Part shown: positions 22,358-34,528 of the stretch, piece after piece
Numbering within the stretch: the first letter of the stretch is position 1
Layout: the number at the start of each line of letters is the position of its first letter
Origin: Rhynchonema sp. JSB1_4
Taxonomy: Eukaryota > Nematoda > Chromadorea > Monhysterida > Xyalidae
NCBI GenBank assembly: GCA_030248065.1
Contig: JASAMV010002835.1
Location: 1-64,000 of the forward strand
Direction: 5' to 3'
Length of the DNA stretch: 64,000 bases
The notes under the pieces: generated by a model
The model's database searches: none
Seen by the model: only the letters and a program-made list of their open reading frames with translations
Told to the model about the DNA's origin: nothing
Made by a program: the position numbers and the translations under genes

Positions 22358-23330
22358 TATTGGGCGCCCTTAGCCATAGTGCAAAATGGAAATGAAGAAG
22401 TATTCTACATACAGTACCAGCTGGGTGAATTCTGCCTTTAGGGCGCCCTTAGTCATAGTGGAAAATGGAAATGGAAATGCAAAAAATATTCTATGTCCAA
22501 GTTTTCCATTTCCATTTCCATTATGACTAAGGGCATACTGGAAAATGGAAAATGGAAATGAAACAAAACATTTTCTGTGTGAAATCTGACCAATCAGCTG
22601 CCGAGAATTGGGTGGAGCAGAAAATGTTTTTTGCACATGTCAAAAAAAGACTGCCGCAAGTTCACTTCCCCTTTCCCCTTTCCCCAAATCCCCCTTTAAA
22701 AAAAAAAAAAAAAAAAAAAAAATTTCCATATCCTTTTTTTCTCTTCCCCCCCCCCTCTTCCCCCTTCCAAGCGCCCTTACGCGTGCAGCACGCGTGCGTA
22801 CGCATGCACGCCTTTGACGCCTGCATACACAAAAGTATAGGAGGCCGAATGCACCACATGCACCGCGTGCACAGTGCTGAAAAGGTCAAAGGCGTGCACG
22901 CGTGCACTGCGAGTGCAGCACTGGGCGGTTATACATTGCGCCCGCAGGCGTCAAAGGCGTGCATGCGTACACACGCGTGCTGCACGCGTACATGCAGAAT
23001 TCACCCAAAGTTGCAGCTGGTACTGTATGTCCAAGCTTTCCATTTCCATTTTCCAGTATGACAAAGGGCATACTGGAAAATGGAAAATGGAACTGAAATA
23101 AAACATTTTCTGGATCAGTCATGTTTTGACATGCGTAAGACAAAAACACTTTCTGTTCCGCTCACTTCTCGGCCGCTGATTGGTCAGATTTTACACAGAA
23201 AATGATTTGTTTCATTTCCATTTTACATTTTCCAGTATGCCCTTAGTCATATTTGAAAATAGAAATGGAAAACTAGGACACAGAATATTTTTCATTTCCA
23301 TTTTCCATTATGACTAAGGGCGCCCATACT
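22358..23330. repeat. cluster of GGGCGCCCTTAGTCATA foldback repeats
   Basis: The motif GGGCGCCCTTAGTCATAGTG, followed by GGAAAATGGAAATGGAAA, occurs several times on both strands between 22360 and 23330, with palindromic spacing. Poly-A (22698-22721) and poly-C tracts and a stretch rich in GCGTGCATGC and ACGCGTGC words are embedded. A related single element is at 35861-36110. No coding frame is credible here. Confidence 0.65.
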
Positions 23331-23644
23331 CACCTTCCTGCAAAATGCGATGTTTAATTTCTTGACGTCAGTGCCGATTTACATACAACACGTGGATAAA
23401 AATGTTACAAATTGGCAGCAATCTTTTTTTGTACCGGAGCAGTTCGACTAAGTTCCCTGGTGCTTATTTTGGACATGCGTCTGTTTTGAGATGTTGAGAT
23501 ACAAATACTTTTTTGTTTCCCAGATAAGCTCCCAGTTGGATTCTTCCCACGACAAGAGCAATTCATCGGTTAAACGGATGACCTGGGACCATTTCTCTCT
23601 TGGCAGTCCATTTTTTCCCTTACTTAAACGTGTTTGTTTTTTTG

Positions 23645-23810
23645 CTTATTCCACGACTTTTTATGCCCGGAAGTTCAGGCCCGACCGTTTCAGGCCCGGC
23701 CGATTAAGTCCCAGCATGTTTGACCCATTTACATATAGGCTTAAGCTCAGGCTCCAGCCGGGGCTGAATGGCCGGTCCTGAACCTGTGCCCCGGGCCTAA
23801 ACCGTCGCAC
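23645..23810. repeat. TTCAGGCCCG dispersed repeat, copy 2
   Basis: Begins near ATGCCCGGAAGTTCAGGCCC, passes the shared block CAGCATGTTTGACCCATTTA, and ends near AAACCGTCGCACCATA. Same orientation as the copies at 21625, 30810 and 40314. Confidence 0.75.
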
Positions 23811-23935
23811 CATATTTTTGTTTGATCGTTGGTTTGATGATCACTGATCACTTACGGACTCGTTTCAATTCAAAACCGATGTCTAAATTTAGCGCATTAC
23901 GCTGCTGGCTGGTTTTCCATTGGTTGACAAATTGG

Positions 23936-24440
23936 TGTTGCCGAGAGGATCGTTTTGGGGGCTTCGAAAACCAATAATGGCCCTATGCCACGAAACTCCC
24001 GCACGAGGTTCGTTGCGTGGGCATTATTGGTTTTTGAAGCCCCAAAAGTGACCCACCTGGTCAACTATTTCAGGATATTATTTTATTGATGTCTGTGCCA
24101 GCTGCAACTCTAGGGGAATCTTGCATTCTTGCACCCTGGAGGGATGCGCATTCGTGCTTCCAGGAGGAAGGCTGCCTTCAGCACACGGTTAAGGATACCA
24201 GTTGGGATGCAAGTTCGCACAGAGCTGTAGCCCCGGGAGGCACGCTGCTTCTGCACGAAGGCGCCTTCCGCCTCCCTTCCTTCCGCCAGGTTCGTTCAGT
24301 GTTGCAAAGTGGGTCGTTTTTTTGGGTGGCTTCGAAAACCAATAATGGGCATAATACCTCGAAACTCGTATCGTAGGTTTCATTGCATTATTGGTTATTG
24401 AAGCCCCAAAAATGGCCCACCTTGTCAACCATTTGAAGGT
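23936..24440. repeat. two copies of a GCTTCGAAAACCAATAATGG hairpin repeat
   Basis: Copy a (about 23945-24060) and copy b (about 24310-24425) each have a left arm with GGCTTCGAAAACCAATAATG and a right arm with CATTATTGGTTTTTGAAGCC or close variants, plus GACCCACC-type flanks. The 230 bp between them contain repeats of GTTGGGATGCAAGTT-like text only. Looks like a tandemly duplicated foldback. Confidence 0.65.
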
Positions 24441-24849
24441 TATTATTTTAATCTGTGACGCACTTGCTTGCAAGCACGGTGAACTTGTGCAACGCTTTTT
24501 TTGGGTGGGTGACGTCACAGGCTTGCATCAATATGGTTGCGTTGCGGATCTGTCAAGAGGCACAAAGATGAATGGCTGGCGGGCAAACACACATTTGCAC
24601 AATTTCTAAAAAGCGCAATCGCCACCAGAATACGATGACGATGATAAGATAGTTTCCGGTTCCAGCTGGCTGACCGCAATGGTTTTGCGTATGCACACGA
24701 ACAGCAGCGATCAACGCAGCGCATTTTCTCCACCTTGGACGTTCACTCCCAAAACGCACGTTTGATATTTGTGTTGCGCCAGCGCTGCAGGGATGAACTG
24801 CATATTAATGCTGCGAATACATATACCTAAATTATACAATCAAATCCCC

Positions 24850-25180
24850 ACTATGGCTAACATTCACGAAACGGTGGAGTGGAGAGTTGAGTGGAATTTA
24901 CAGTGGAAAACTGGAATGGAAAGTTCAGTGGAAGTAGGCGGGTGGAAGGCTAGCGTTCCATTTTGCCACGCAAATTGGAAACGCCAGACCTCCTAACCAA
25001 ACTGGGTTTCCGCAGCACACAGGCACGCGTTTACCAAACGAATACATTTTGCCCACACACAAACACACACGTCACGCTACAACGTTTGAAATGTTTCAAC
25101 GCTACCGTATCCATTCCACTGAACCTTTCACCCAACTTTCCACTCACTCCACTCTTTCGTGAATATCACCCTATGTACTA
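24850..25180. repeat. foldback repeat with ATTCACGAAACGGTGGAGTG arms
   Basis: Left arm ATTCACGAAACGGTGGAGTG, then GTTCAGTGGAAGTAGG. Right arm is the reverse complement family, CCATTCCACTGAACCTTTCA, then CACTCCACTCTTTCGTGAAT. A half copy of the left arm occurs at 51302-51380 (ATTCACGAAACGGTTGAGTG). Borders approximate. Confidence 0.6.
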
Positions 25181-26000
25181 GTGTCAACAGTGAGTTTTGC
25201 CCGTTTGGCCAGCCTGTTTTCATACAGACGGGCGAGGTGCCAGGCCTCGTCGGTGCGAACACCTCTGGCCAATGACCTCCAGGTAGCACCACCAGCAGAT
25301 CTTATTGCTCATGTCAAACATCACTGCTGCGCTCAAAAGATCAAGCCGGTGAGAGAGGGCAACGGGTAATTAAACCACAAGTTAGCCACATTCTTATATA
25401 GTGTTTAGGGTTTCGGCTTCTGATGGGATCGGATTTGTGCAAATACTTGTACAAACAGTTTGGCAGTTGCATACATCAGCTACACATCACAATGAAAGAC
25501 ACCGTTTTGTAGCTGCACAAGGACACCCAACACCTGAAGATCAGGTAGCGCGCATTTCCGTCACACTCCGAGTGACTAAGTTATTCGGCACGAATCGATT
25601 AAGACCTGTTTGGGGCGTTAGTGCAATTCATTGAGCATTTGCGTACTCAAGCCCAAGCCTGAAAACAAAATTAGCCTCAGCCCAAGCCACTGGACCAAAA
25701 TAGGGGCCCTGAGGTTTTGGCTCGGCTTTTTCTTGCTCAAACTGACGTTGCTGAATTGAACCGCCACCATTTTTGAGTATTAGCATAAATGTATGGATGA
25801 CGTCGCAGCAATCCAGGTTTTTTTATCAATGTCAGATTCGTTGGTTTTAACCTAAGTGTTCGGCTTGGGGTGTAAATGTGTTGTTACTGTTAGTCTTAAT
25901 CATAGAAACAAGCTACTGATTTAACTTTGATCATATGTATCTTTTAATTAACAAAGCATATGACCAAGGGGTTACTCAAATATACCGTCCTATACTCGGT
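25181..26000. other. no gene recognised
   Basis: The first 190 bp resemble 2440-2640 (both hold ACAGACGGGCG- or GCAGACGGGCGG-type text, then AAACATCACTGCT), indicating an old dispersed repeat. The remainder shows no coding or repeat signals that I could identify. Confidence 0.35.
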
Positions 26001-26212
26001 GCCAGGGTTGAAAAAAATTTTTTTAATTAACGAGCTTTTTTTTAAAAAAATTTTTTTTGACGAAAATTTTTTTTATTAGAAAAAGTGCTGCAAACGACAT
26101 TTCAGGATAAATGAAATCGATGCAACATATTTTTCAAAAATTGAAAAATTTTCGCCTGAGACCCAATTTGTGTGGTGACACCCGTTAGTATTGTGCAGAT
26201 TCTATAGTCTCC

Positions 26213-26433
26213 TACCAGTCTGAGTCCTCCTACCAGAAACGGCAATCACAATTGCGTATGTATATGACCAAAAACTTTGCGTCCAAGGGCAGGCACTTCG
26301 ATAGCTCAGGTGGTAGAGCAATGCCACGGTTAGGCGGAGGACCTGGGTTCGAGCCCCAGTCGAAGAAAGCCATTTTTTGTTCACAAAGGATTTTGGAATG
26401 TACATGCGCTCCCCGTTATTATACCAGTCTGAG
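26213..26433 (+). mobile_element. insertion carrying a tRNA-like unit, 12-bp target duplication
   Basis: Compared with the related element at 5553, this copy has 197 extra bases (26225-26421) bounded by TACCAGTCTGAG at 26213-26224 and 26422-26433. The related copy has only one such site, so this is an insertion with a 12-bp target duplication, a length usual for LINE-assisted retroposition. The insert carries the tRNA-like unit at 26295-26367 with about 70 bp before it and 55 bp after it. Confidence 0.7.
26295..26367 (+). tRNA. tRNA-like sequence, nominal anticodon GGU (probable pseudogene)
   Basis: Folds as a cloverleaf. Acceptor stem pairs six of seven (CTTCGA with TCGAAG). D arm is GCTC-AGGTGGTA-GAGC. 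T arm is CTGGG-TTCGAGC-CCCAG, with a perfect B box. The anticodon arm has three strong pairs plus a wobble, and a loop ACGGTTA giving GGU (Thr). Position 33 is C instead of the near-universal U, and the first acceptor pair is A-A. Because it lies inside a retroposed insertion, it is more likely a pseudogene or SINE part than a working tRNA. Confidence 0.45.
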
Positions 26434-26689
26434 GTTGATGTTGACTAACGATGTTACTCTAATGTATTGTAGCATGCCGTACAACGTATTTTAATGCATC
26501 TAATGCCGTATATCTGATATACGACCATCAAAATATGGGTTGGTCCCAGGCATGCAGAATGCCAAAGGTGGCGAAATGTCAAGATTATTACTAATCCCGC
26601 GCATTCCGTGGTAAAACTTGTTCAAGCTCAGCACCCTTGGGACCGAACAAAAGTACCAGGTATAGCTCAGGCGTCATGTCACAAGACCG

Positions 26690-27031
26690 GATTGTGCTTT
26701 TGTAGGGTTGTTTGGCATTATTTTGAAGTTACGAATGAACTCAGAACTTCATATCCAGCTTTTTCTAACCAGTCTTCACAGTCTCCTAGGCCTTCACAGT
26801 CTCTTACAGTATGCATCCTATACAAAAATATTTTTTTCTCCTGCGTCAGTTATCCAGATAGATTGTGCTTTTGTAGGGTTGTTTGGCATTATTTTGAAGT
26901 TACGAATGAACACAGAACTTCATATCCAGCTTTTTCTAACCAGTCTTCACAGTCTCATAGGCCTTCACAGTCTCTTACAGTATGCATGCTATACAAGAAT
27001 ATTTTTTTCTCCTGCGTCAGTTATCCAGATA
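26690..27031. repeat. tandem duplication, 2 x 171 bp
   Basis: Two adjacent copies of a 171-bp unit starting GATTGTGCTTTTGTAGGGTT, at 26690 and 26861. They differ at only a few bases (for example GAACTCAGAAC versus GAACACAGAAC), so the duplication is recent. Open frames run through both units but have no motif. Confidence 0.92.
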
Positions 27032-27150
27032 CAATGGCATACAGTACTTGAATGCTGGCTATTGAGCAAAGCCTTGTTCGAGCAAGCGCACCATGAGCCA
27101 CAAAAAAGAGCAGAGTCAAAAGAGCACATCGGTGAGTACTGTTTACATGT

Positions 27151-27863
27151 ATACTCTGACAATACTTTTGGGGGAGAACTTTTTAAACGCGTTGCCTGAT
27201 CCGTAAAGCACACGCAACTGGCGCAGCCAGCTGAGTTCAGGGTTGGGCAAAAAAATTTTTTTTTAAAAAATCGTTTTTTTGAAACGCCCAGATGATCAAA
27301 ATATGCCCCCAAAAAAATTGGAAAACGCTCATGTTGGGAAGAAAACGTGATTAAATGAAGTCATTCCATGTGTTCTGAGGCAAAATAAACAGGTTTCAAC
27401 CCTTTTCTAGCGAGTTGCTAAGATCCCATTTCAGACCCGCATCGTAGGACCAACTTTGGCCGGGGTCATCACTGAAAGTCAAACTCCGTATATCGACGTA
27501 TCTCGACAAAGTAAAAATTGGTCGAAAATTTTTTGAAAAAAATGGGACAAAAAAATGATTTTCCTTGATAATCAGGGTACTTTCCCTGAAAAATCAGGGA
27601 AAATCAAGGAAATTCAGGGTTTAAAAAAAACGAAAAACTACCCAGGCGTTTTTTTGAAAAAAAACGTCGTTTTTTTAAGAAAAAACGCCGTCGTTTTTTT
27701 GCCCAACCCTGGCTGAGTTTCCTAGCATTTCGCAAATCACTACGTTAGACTTGTGTGTTGAGCGGCTGGCAGTCACGTGACCGCTGCATCTAATACACGC
27801 ATCAGCTTTACGGATCAGGCAACGCGTTTGAAAAGTTTCTCCCAAAAGTATTGTCGGAGTATA
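27151..27863. repeat. TA-flanked MITE, GCCTGATCCGTAAAGC family, copy 3, interrupted
   Basis: Left part 27151-27237 runs from ATACTCTGACAATACTTTTG to the GTAAAGCACACG region. Right part 27720-27863 ends in CAAAAGTATTGTCGGAGTAT. They are separated by hAT-like element 5. Joined across it, they make one MITE of about 230 bp like the copy at 15196. Confidence 0.85.
27230..27719. mobile_element. hAT-like non-autonomous element 5 (474 bp), nested in a MITE
   Basis: Element 27238-27711 begins CAGGGTTGGGCAAAAAAA and ends TTTTTTTGCCCAACCCTG. Exact 8-bp duplication GCTGAGTT at 27230-27237 and 27712-27719. The interior (CTTTTCTAGCGAGTTG, ACCAACTTTGGCCGGGGTCA) is nearly identical to element 6 at 44785-45276, and fragments occur at 34015-34123 and 35510-35670. 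Confidence 0.92.
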
Positions 27864-28097
27864 CTCAGAAGAAAAAAAGACAATGCGTGAGCGCACAAAC
27901 CGTTTTTAAACACCAGCTGACGAGAATTCATCAGTTGGCCACAGTGATCGGTGCTTTAAAAATTGACTCAAAACATTTTTTCAACGAATCATCATGAGAT
28001 ATCGTTGTTTGACTACAGTGATCTGATCAGTGTTATAAAAATCGACCCAATATTATTTTCAGCTTCAAGTGAATTTAGTGATCAAACAACACCAATA

Positions 28098-31000
28098 ATG
28101 AACGATACAGCCAATATGACCACAACCACCTGCCCTTTCCCCGTCCACTTAACTGCCTGGCAGTGCATCTGTGGTTTCGGGGGTGTGCTTGCATTTGCGG
28201 GCAATATTTTGATCATGGCTGCTATTCGTCAAAGTCCGGAACTAAACAGCAAATGTCATCAGTTGATGTTGAATCTTGGCGTCGCTGATATGATATCAAG
28301 GTTGTTTTTGTTTTTTCGTTTGGTCTTCACGAATTAAAAGGCTTCTTTTAGTGGGTACCGTAGAAATTTTGTTCATACTGCTTTATATTTCAATTGCTTT
28401 CGTTTTTTCCAATACAATGTTTCTTTTCGCCGCCGTTTTTGTTTTTAAGATTACATACATTGCAATCGCTCAATCTGCCGCTACAGTAACCTGCCACACC
28501 CACTTTATGGTGAACAGGTACCGAAAATGAGAAAATTGCAGAAATTAATTTTTGTTCTGTAATTACGATTAATTCCTTGTGGCTTGTAACTTCCATGCTT
28601 TACTTGCAAAAACAAAATCTACGAATAATGAAATGTGAGTGATTTCACTGTAAAGAGCGTTACCGTCATAAAAATGTCACATAGAATAAGATTTCCAACC
28701 GAATTTAGTATTTCATTCTTTCCAGTTTTGCATTTTCGCTGCCGGCCGTCATAATGTTGTTCGGCTACGCGTGCCCCTGGAATCCGCTCACCGTTTTGCA
28801 GTGCTTCGCCTGGCAATGGCCAGTAGTTGTCAGGTATGGGGGGGGGTTAAATGGTAAAGTTACGCTTCTGCTGAATATATAAATTGGTGTAGTAAATTTC
28901 AAATTTTGTTGCCTCATGCATTTTTACAGACCGCAGGCAAACTCCCTTTCGAAGTCGAGGAAGGCAACAAGCTCAACACAACATAACGGGTCACGACAGC
29001 TGGCTCGTTTGCGTTTCGAATGTTTCAGTGACACCAGCTGTGTGTGACGACAGATGCGTGGCTTGTTGCCTGCCTCGACTTCGAAGTTCTCTGTGTCTGT
29101 AAAAAAATGCATGAGGCAACGAAATTAGAAATAACTTAGTATATTGTGTTGGGCTACGCCACAAGCATACATAAATGCAGGATTCAAAAGACGGATCCAC
29201 TTCGAAACGGCATGTTGTGAGAAACGAATTCAATCTGAGGGAAAACAGGAACGCTCCTGGGTGGGGGTGTATGTGAGGGCAAGCAAGGTTCGAGACCCGC
29301 ACTGACAGGACTTCGGGTCTTGAACGTTGCCAAACTTGAAATGTACAGATCGGCCAAGTTAATTATCGTGCGGCAGTGTCCGGATCCAGTTAATCTGAGC
29401 CAAAACTGAGACCGGCCCACTTTATTGTTACGGTCAAATCCACGAAATGTTTTAGCCTTTCAGGTGCTCGATGCATAAATATAGTTTTTCCACCTGATGT
29501 TTCAGCATGAACACTGGTACGATGATGATTCTGATTGTTGGGCTGGATCGTTTGGCTGCACTAACTTGGCCGGTCAAGTAAGTGATGTTGTTTAACGCCT
29601 TGTTTTCTGGTCGATTTCTGCAGAATAACAGTAAGCGATTTTGTTTAACGCTTTGTTCTCGTCGATTTATGCAGAATAACTTGCTAATAATATTTTTCAC
29701 TGAATGATGTCAATGCTGGGGATACGGATCGGATTTGTCTCGACCACGTGACATTTTTTTGAATCAAGCAGTACGAGAGATGGTGTGGTTAATTTTGACA
29801 TGCGTATATAATTTACGCCAGTCGCAAAATTAATGGCGCCAGAACCAGTAAGTTCTGAAATATCCAGTTCAAAATATCACGTGATATGACTAGGGACAGA
29901 TCCGATCCGATCACCAAGGTTGATTTTTCCGCTCACTATTTTTTCCAAAATTCCAGGTATTACCACTGGCAAAACCATCAATCGATCTACAACGGTCTAA
30001 TCGCGTTCTCATGGTTGTTCGGTTTGATGTTTCTCGCGCTTGGCGCGCACAACGCATGGCATTACCGTAACCAAACAGTGTTGGCGTGTGTCATGCCCAC
30101 GGCGATGTACAAATATGATTTGTGGCCAAAGGTGATCTGTCTGTGATGTAAACATATTCAACTCAGTTAGGGCGGACGTTATCATGCAATAGTCGAACGC
30201 CCGGCTTACATACGTGTGGTTGACGGCCAGCATTGACTATATACGTTGACGATTAAACGATTAGTCGAATTGCCTGCGCCTAGTTGGATATTAGCCGGAT
30301 ACTTTTGTGACCATGACCTAATTCTCTGCATGTCCTTATTGTGCTGATTTGAAGACAAATGCCACGAATATACTGTATACTGCAGATCACCATTCTTATC
30401 TGCGTGGCGACAATCATCGTGTATCTGATAGCGATGAGGCAGGCGCGTACGTTGCAGAACAAAACCAACGATTCGACCTCGACTTGTGCTAAATAACAAG
30501 AACCGGAGATAAAAACCCAGTGGACCCAGTTAAAACGGGCTGGACAATGGATTTCGGACAACAACTGGATTCAGAGGAGTCACTTGGGTGCGGGAATCCG
30601 AATCCGCTATCCTTGTTCACGTGCTTAGACGTGTCGTACGCTATTTGAGGTCAACCACGGACATCGTTCAAAATTAGTATCCTGGGCTTCTTTTGACGTT
30701 GAATCAGAATTTCGCATTAGTTCTTGCATATCACGTTCGTTTGGGTCACCATGGCCTTTTCACTCAAACTAACGTGAAATTCTGATTCGACACCGAAAGA
30801 ATACCATACTCGGCAACTTTTCAGGCCCGGAAGCTCAGGCCCGACCTTGTCACGCCCAGTTTTTTCAGTCCCGGCCGATTTGGGCCCGCATATTTGAGCC
30901 ATTCATAGGCTTATAGGCTTAGGCTCCATCCGGGCCGGAACGGCCGCGCCTGAACCTCTGCCTCGGGACTGAACCATCGCACAGTACCGAATGAAACTGC

Positions 31001-32990
31001 CGGATACAAATTTTGAGCCAGATTCGTGCCTCCGACCCCAGATACTCTACGACCACGACCCCTTGTCGAGTGTCACCTAACGCCTCATTTTCCTGGGTGA
31101 AAACGAAGGACAGCATCTGTAGTTGATTTTGTGTGCAAGAAACCGCATCTCTCAATTCAGCAATGGAGAAACTTTTTGGGATGAACTCAAATATCGGCAA
31201 TCTGGTGAACCACACAATCAATCCGTGTTCCGGACCGAGACATGAAGCCGGTCAGAATTTTGAAGCCCATATTTGATTTTGCTATCCGAAAGCTGCTGTG
31301 CCGATTTTGCAATTTTGCCCAAAAGTTGGGAGGCGCGGTTTTTGCAATCAATGTTATCTCGGTCTTTCATTTTATACCCAAGAAAGTATGAGGATGGGTG
31401 TCGTTAGACACGCCCTTTAAGCACGTTAGAAATGTTACGTGAATAAAATGGATAATGTATTCGGATTCCTCGACCAAACTTACCCCGCTTGCACCCGATA
31501 TTGTTGCCAAAATTCTTTTCTCCAACCCATTTAACCTCGGTCTCTGGTTGGTCTTTCGCATCTCCGGTTCTCGTAGCACAGGTCTGATCCGAACCCAAAC
31601 AACAAAGATTCGTCAACGGCAGTCAGTAACGCGACCAGCAAGCCCAGTCAACAGGTACCGAGTCAAGCCCGGTTAATTACGGTGACAGTCGGATGCCTTA
31701 GTCATGTTGCCTTTGGACATAAGGAAATTTCGATTTATTTACACATGCCACAAGTGTTGTCGATCGTTGTCTACACTTTTTTTGGAAAAAATAGTTCGAA
31801 GTTCATTCACAAGATCGACCCGAGCAATTGTTGTTCCCTGACCCAGTGTCGTGCAGGACTTCTTGAGCTGGTGGAAATTAATTGAATGAGCTTCGTAAAT
31901 CTCGAAGTACACAGTGCAGTGTTGATATACATATGTAGTTAGGCACCACTCAATGCAGACCCCGCTCTGCATTGCCTGATTCACAAAGCACACTCGCATG
32001 TGCTGGAGTAGCGCGTCTGCTGCGCTTGTGTGCTGACCTTGTCATGTGTGTGCTGTGGCACACAAGGTGCGCTTTACGGATCAGGCAATGCTATACACAG
32101 GGACAAATTCTGCATCAGTTGTCATTGGACTTATAGCAAGTGGTAGACCCCTGACAGGTGGAAATGACCAATCAAAACGTGCTTGATAGCGGCCGACGAA
32201 GCCTCCCTATATAGTGACAGGGTGACACAAAAAGTTTGATCCCATCAATCATATAGATTCTGGCATCGATGTTGATCGTGTTCATCGTGTTCGTGTGCTG
32301 TTGGTTCACAACGATGGCAGCATTGGTCTTCGTCACCGCCCTGAACAGCAGCCCATCAGTGGTTGGTGTTGCAGCAGCAGTTCTGTCATAGTATATTTGG
32401 GCTTGGGTTCCATCGCAAGTGACGATTATCTTGATCCATTTTTGGATCCAGATCGATATTTGCTTCGACTTCCGAATTTGAATTTCATATCGAAATCTCT
32501 GAGAATTGCTCGAACGAAACACCAACGATCGATTTCTCGATCGCGACAAAGAATGAACCATCATCATCATTTAATGATTCTCATAAATCGAAATTCGATG
32601 GAATCAAAGATTAATCCCCAAGTCTAGTATTAAACGTGCGCGCAACAGTCGCTCCAATTCTTTTGTGCGACTTTTCAATTTGGAAACGCTCACCAGAACG
32701 GTTTGGCCATACTTCATGAGGTATCTTCGTTTGTATTCCATTATACTGCACATTTTAATAAAATGTATGCATATTTGTGCAATGTATTTTAGAGCGCACA
32801 TGTCGAGAGTTATACCCTTGCTGACCAGCGTGAAAATTGTACTGTTGTCCCCTCCGATGTTTCAGTCTTACAGGTGTTCCACGTGTCGCTGTACGTCGGC
32901 ATTCTGGCCAACATCAATGTCGGTTGCAATGCGTTCATCTACTATTCGCGCAGTCAACAATTCCGAAGAGCGTTTCGGTTGGTTGGTTGA
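28098..32990 (+). CDS. rhodopsin-like G protein-coupled receptor A
   Basis: Seven-transmembrane receptor, probably for a peptide or chemical cue. Nine exons agree in phase: 28098-28300, 28726-28833, 29506-29577, 29957-30131, 30386-30446, 31582-31654, 32649-32720, 32793-32829, 32874-32990; total 305 residues. Exon 1: two N-glycosylation sites (NDT, NMT), TM1 with GN (FAGNILIM), start of TM2 with the L-x-x-A-D core (LMLNLGVAD). Exon 2: rest of TM2 and the TM3 cysteine (VLQCFAW). Exon 3: TM3 ending D-R-L in place of D-R-Y. Exon 4: TM4 and an extracellular-loop cysteine (LACVMPT). Exon 5: TM5. Last exon: TM7 and helix 8 (CNAFIYYSRSQQFRRAF). TM6 (TVWPYFM region) is the least certain part. The last intron is only 44 nt. 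The start is preceded by TTTTCAG at 28062, compatible with a spliced leader or 5' UTR intron. Ligand unknown. Confidence 0.75.
28903..29128. repeat. hairpin MITE, CTCATGCATTTTC family, copy 2
   Basis: Within intron 2 of GPCR A. Ends AATTTTGTTGCCTCATGCAT and ATGCATGAGGCAACGAAATT are inverted repeats. Inner arms TTTCGAAGTCGAGGAAGGCA and TTGCCTGCCTCGACTTCGAA also pair. Same family as 11037-11262. Confidence 0.8.
30810..30985. repeat. TTCAGGCCCG dispersed repeat, copy 3
   Basis: Starts near GGCAACTTTTCAGGCCCGGA and ends near GAACCATCGCACAGTA. Lies in intron 5 of GPCR A, same orientation as the other copies. Confidence 0.75.
31960..32095. repeat. MITE, GCCTGATCCGTAAAGC family, short copy 4
   Basis: Left arm TGCATTGCCTGATTCACAAA and right arm TGCGCTTTACGGATCAGGCA around a core rich in TGTGTGCT words. 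In intron 6 of GPCR A. Ends are shorter than in copies 1-3. Confidence 0.6.
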
Positions 32991-33037
32991 GGTCTATGTT
33001 TAGGATTAGAAACCTAGAATAGGCGCGAGCGCGGGCG

Positions 33038-34010
<973 letters not shown>

Positions 34011-34014
34011 GAAG

Positions 34015-34123
34015 AACAAAATTGATTTTCCTCGAAAATTAGATACTTTTCCTTGAAATGTCAGGAAAAATCAGCGAAATTCAGGCTTTAAATGAAAACG
34101 CCGTCGTTTTTCGCCCAACCCTG
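34015..34123. mobile_element. right-end fragment of an element 5/6 type hAT MITE
   Basis: Contains ATTTTCCTCGAAAATTAGAT and TCAGGAAAAATCAGCGAAAT and ends AACGCCGTCGTTTTTCGCCC then AACCCTG, matching the right third of element 5. No left end or target duplication is present, so it is a remnant. Confidence 0.65.
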
Positions 34124-34528
34124 GTCTGAACCACTAGGTTTGTAATAAAAGGCTCGAACATCCTTTCGCAAAAACGGATAGTGCGATTGAGTTGGGTCCA
34201 TGAAATTATTGTTTCGTTAAAGCCTCTGCACAAAACTGCACATTCTGCTTTTCCGACACACGTACATCGCTGCGCAGTTTCTTTATGATTGTTGCTTTCC
34301 TGCGTCATTCGTCAAGATTACCGTACTCGAACTCGCCGCTGAGCGCACCGTGAGCTCGCTAATTGGTCTACAGCGTTAGGCTAACGAGTTTTGCAAGACT
34401 CATGTCTACATATTCGTGTGATTAGAGGTCTTGTCCCCAAACAGAAAATGTATGGAATCATAAGTCTTGAGCCAGTTTCTATTCGATGAACAGATTAGAA
34501 ATTCTACCCAGGGGTGTGGAATTTTGCT

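Larger units (their letters stand above)
26003..26536. mobile_element. truncated hAT-like element, relative of element 1
   Basis: Starts CAGGGTTGAAAAAAATTT and follows 5553-5887 closely (AAGTGCTGCAAACGACATTT, CGTATATCTGATATACGACC), then diverges at about 26536. There is no matching right end and no second copy of the flanking CTCGGTGC. It is interrupted by a 197-bp insertion at 26225-26421. Confidence 0.75.

Noticed and set aside
22552..23061. 169-codon plus-strand ORF with a poly-lysine stretch
   Set aside because: Composed of foldback repeat, poly-A and GC-word repeats; no conserved motif.
23491..23620. Possible exon after TTTCCCAG at 23523 (frame with SSQLDSSHDKSNSSVKRM)
   Set aside because: Short, no partner exon in phase, no family pattern, and surrounded by repeats; could be real but not supportable.
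26608..27199. Two long plus-strand ORFs with internal repeats (147 and 163 codons)
   Set aside because: They run through the 171-bp tandem duplication in two different frames at once; neither has a motif and both end in repeats.
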